Source of the DNA: an uncultured Muribaculaceae bacterium
GTDB lineage: Bacteria > Bacteroidota > Bacteroidia > Bacteroidales > Muribaculaceae
DNA: 33,728 bases
Assembly: GCA_910576935.1 (NCBI GenBank)
Contig: CAJTKG010000029.1
Span: forward strand, 1-33,728
Direction of reading: 5' to 3'
Shown here: positions 32,004-33,728 of the stretch, one piece after another
Numbering within the stretch: the stretch's first letter is position 1
How the letters are laid out: each line of letters opens with the position of its first letter
Position numbers and translations under genes: made by a program
The notes under the pieces: generated by a model
Seen by the model: only the letters and a program-made list of their open reading frames with translations
What the model was told of the DNA's origin: nothing
The model's database searches: none

Positions 32004-33398
32004 TTAATTTTTTGGTTCAGCGAATATTACTTCGCTTGCTTCCCATGTTTCTGTTTTACCCGACTCATTAGTTGTTATATTGTCCAATTTATAAAATCCA
32101 TCGTTAACACCATTTCTTCCCCAATTTAAATAAAATGTCACGTGTTTGGCCGAGTAAGCGCGCTCTGAAGCTACAATTTCATATCTCGTTGCAGTAGAAA
32201 ATGACCAAATGTCATCCGTAACATAGATTTCCTGAATATGCATTCCTCCTACAACAACAAGATAGTAAATTCCCTCCCCCAAACTCAAAAGAACCGGCTT
32301 TTTTGCCAACATATTCTGCTTCATTTTGTCAACTACAGATTGACCGAGACTTTTCTCTTCACGGCAAATATATCCAATTTGTTCCATATAGCTTATGAAA
32401 TCATTAAGTCTTATATTGGTATAATAGAAACCATATGAAGCGCGCATACCTTCTCCAAGTTCGGCAATTAGTATAGCCGAGGCATCTGTTGCAACTTCAA
32501 GTTCCATATTATCCCAATTGTATCTGGAAGGAAACTTATAATGATACATTAATTGTCCGCATGCAACTGGGACATGTCCTGCCACAGTTTTTTTTCCATT
32601 GAATGCCGGGCAATAATAATTGAATCCGTCCGACTCCCCCCATTTTGTTTTGATGAATTCTGTCTTACGTGTAACCATCGAGTCTCTTTGGGTCACATAT
32701 GCACAATCTTCCCAATTAAAATTGCGATAAGTTTTTTCGAGACCGTAATGCTGTAAACGAGGTTCCCAATCTTTCAAGGGGTAAACGTCCACGCCATCAT
32801 TTTTCCATTCCATTAGTTTTTCACGTAGAATCCCCTGTGCGACAGTCCATTCGTCTGAAGAATTTGCAGACATCGGTGCTATAGCCTCGGGGACGTTTTC
32901 GTTAGTCATCGAGGCCCAGATGCGTTGATTGATATGCTTTACAGAATCCTCTTGATTGTCGGCGTTTTGTATAGCCTTGACCATATGGTCTTGCCAAATC
33001 TTTACACCGCTGTTTTCGGTAACGGCATACTGACCTTTAGTGTTCCAGGCAAGTACGGGATTGATTTCTCTTTTCGCACTGACCACAACAAAGCCGCCGT
33101 TGTTGTCAAAATTGACAATGTAGAGGGCCGGCTCGCCGGTTTCGTCATCGACCGTTGAAATGCTGTAATTTGATGCGGAACGACCTTTTAGCATGTCGCG
33201 GCCAAGTTGCTTCAAGGCTACTGTAGCCGCGTCATCCACAGTAACAGCATTTTCATCGGGAGTGTCGATTTTAATTTCTTCGATTAAGTTTTTTTCGCTT
33301 TGGCTTGCCAAAGGAGTGTCTTCATCCTGACAGGCGCAGATGAGCAATAATTGCGCTATACAAAGCGTCATTGCCAACATTTTGGTTTGCTTTTTCAT
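32004..33398 (-). CDS. C10 (streptopain-family) protease homologue lacking catalytic residues
   Basis: 464 aa. Signal ending ICACQ (possible lipobox Cys at 21 or 23), a Spi-like propeptide (about residues 50-125, NGGFVVVSAKREINPVLAW) and a C10 peptidase domain (about 200-455). The family's catalytic Cys lies in an AGCVxVAxGQ motif; here the sequence is AGHVPVACGQ with His at 275, although a Cys occurs at 280. The family's catalytic His in a GHAWVxDGY segment corresponds to GIYYLVVVGG (375-384), with no His. The conserved NWGWxG is NWGRNG (425-430). The protein is therefore predicted to be catalytically inactive or strongly altered. It could act as a binding or inhibitory protein. Active C10 relatives are secreted proteases of gut and oral Bacteroidales. 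Confidence 0.8.
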   Translation of the reverse strand: MKKQTKMLAMTLCIAQLLLICACQDEDTPLASQSEKNLIEEIKIDTPDENAVTVDDAATVALKQLGRDMLKGRSASNYSISTVDDETGEPALYIVNFDNNGGFVVVSAKREINPVLAWNTKGQYAVTENSGVKIWQDHMVKAIQNADNQEDSVKHINQRIWASMTNENVPEAIAPMSANSSDEWTVAQGILREKLMEWKNDGVDVYPLKDWEPRLQHYGLEKTYRNFNWEDCAYVTQRDSMVTRKTEFIKTKWGESDGFNYYCPAFNGKKTVAGHVPVACGQLMYHYKFPSRYNWDNMELEVATDASAILIAELGEGMRASYGFYYTNIRLNDFISYMEQIGYICREEKSLGQSVVDKMKQNMLAKKPVLLSLGEGIYYLVVVGGMHIQEIYVTDDIWSFSTATRYEIVASERAYSAKHVTFYLNWGRNGVNDGFYKLDNITTNESGKTETWEASEVIFAEPKN

Positions 33399-33561
33399 GG
33401 TTAATAGGTTTCAAATAAGTTAATTATGAAATTGTTTGTCTACAATAACAGGGAGAACTGTTCAAGTCGGGATGATAAAGTTTCGCAATATAAGCAACTT
33501 TTGTTAAATTTCAAAATATTTAACGATATTTAGCGGCAATATATAAACTGATCCCACGATT

Positions 33562-33577
33562 AACACTTGCAAAAATT
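33562..33577. repeat. 16-bp repeat shared with the esterase 2 leader
   Basis: AACACTTGCAAAAATT here is identical to 17125-17140, upstream of carboxylesterase 2. It may be a chance AT-rich match or a common control site. Confidence 0.4.
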
Positions 33578-33601
33578 GCGAACCATCGGATTTTAACATC
33601 C

Positions 33602-33629
33602 CTAAAATTGCACTCACATGCAATTTTAG
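33602..33629. promoter_or_regulatory. 11-bp perfect inverted repeat before the last gene
   Basis: CTAAAATTGCA (33602-33612) and TGCAATTTTAG (33619-33629) with a 6-nt spacer, 25 bp upstream of the -7 box. This is the position expected for a dimeric regulator over the -33 region. Confidence 0.6.
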
Positions 33630-33654
33630 ATACGCAACCGCCGCCCTCGGCCCT

Positions 33655-33662
33655 TACCTTTG
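33655..33662 (+). promoter_or_regulatory. -7 box TACCTTTG of the last gene
   Basis: Matches TAnnTTTG; the ATG at 33671 follows 8 nt later. Confidence 0.55.
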
Positions 33663-33670
33663 CAGCGGAG

Positions 33671-33728
33671 ATGAAAACCGCCGTCTACACATACCACTTC
33701 CGACGCTACCTCGGCCGCAACCTCACCC
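33671..33728 (+). CDS. Start of an unknown gene (3' partial)
   Basis: Only 19 codons are visible (MKTAVYTYHFRRYLGRNL and onward) before the window ends. A TAnnTTTG box and a perfect inverted repeat upstream support a real, regulated start. The N-terminus is basic and aromatic, with no signal peptide yet visible. No family can be assigned from so short a piece. Confidence 0.45.
   Translation, partial: MKTAVYTYHFRRYLGRNLT

Noticed and set aside
1..33728. CRISPR arrays, rRNA, tRNA and complete insertion sequences
   Set aside because: I looked for regularly spaced repeats, conserved RNA sequences and transposase genes with terminal repeats and saw none.

Overview
The window looks like part of a gut Bacteroidales genome, probably of the Muribaculaceae type. 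I infer this from SusC/SusD proteins, a hybrid two-component regulator, a C10-family protease relative, many TAnnTTTG-type -7 promoter boxes and the near absence of Shine-Dalgarno sequences. No rRNA or tRNA was recognised, so the genus is not fixed.

Left part (1 to about 9.3 kb): accessory DNA of mixed phage and conjugative-element character. It opens inside a phage terminase large subunit (nuclease half only). Three AT-rich genes of unknown function follow. Two of them end in the same 12-nt tail and are followed by related, foldable repeat elements. Two homologous leader modules of about 235 bp (M1, M2) each precede a small unknown protein. A block with a phage-structural appearance comes next (371, 80 and 601 aa). 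Between its second and third genes sits a broken Crp-like regulator. No portal, capsid, tail-tube or integrase gene is visible.

Junction (9.3 to 11.4 kb): mostly non-coding. It holds a nested hairpin, a truncated helix-turn-helix gene, a complete DinJ/YafQ-type toxin-antitoxin pair with its own promoter and operator-like repeat, a terminator-like hairpin and a possible DUF488 gene remnant.

Middle (11.4 to 31.3 kb): a polysaccharide-utilisation-type locus. It contains a secreted type-B carboxylesterase, a convergent hybrid two-component regulator, and a divergent operon of a second type-B carboxylesterase, SusC, SusD and a lipoprotein carrying a CE1-type esterase domain. A second operon encodes a secreted CE1-type esterase and two GH3 glycosidases, and ends in a strong terminator. 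The logic appears to be sensing by the regulator, SusCD uptake, removal of ester groups by four esterases and exo-hydrolysis by two GH3 enzymes. No endo-acting glycanase is present, so the likely target is an esterified small glycoside or oligosaccharide rather than an intact polymer. The two type-B esterase promoters share elements at identical spacing and are good candidates for the regulator's targets.

Right end (31.3 to 33.7 kb): a minus-strand pair, a C10-family protease homologue that has lost its catalytic Cys and His and a small outer-membrane beta-barrel protein. The start of a further plus-strand gene follows, behind a perfect 11-bp inverted repeat.
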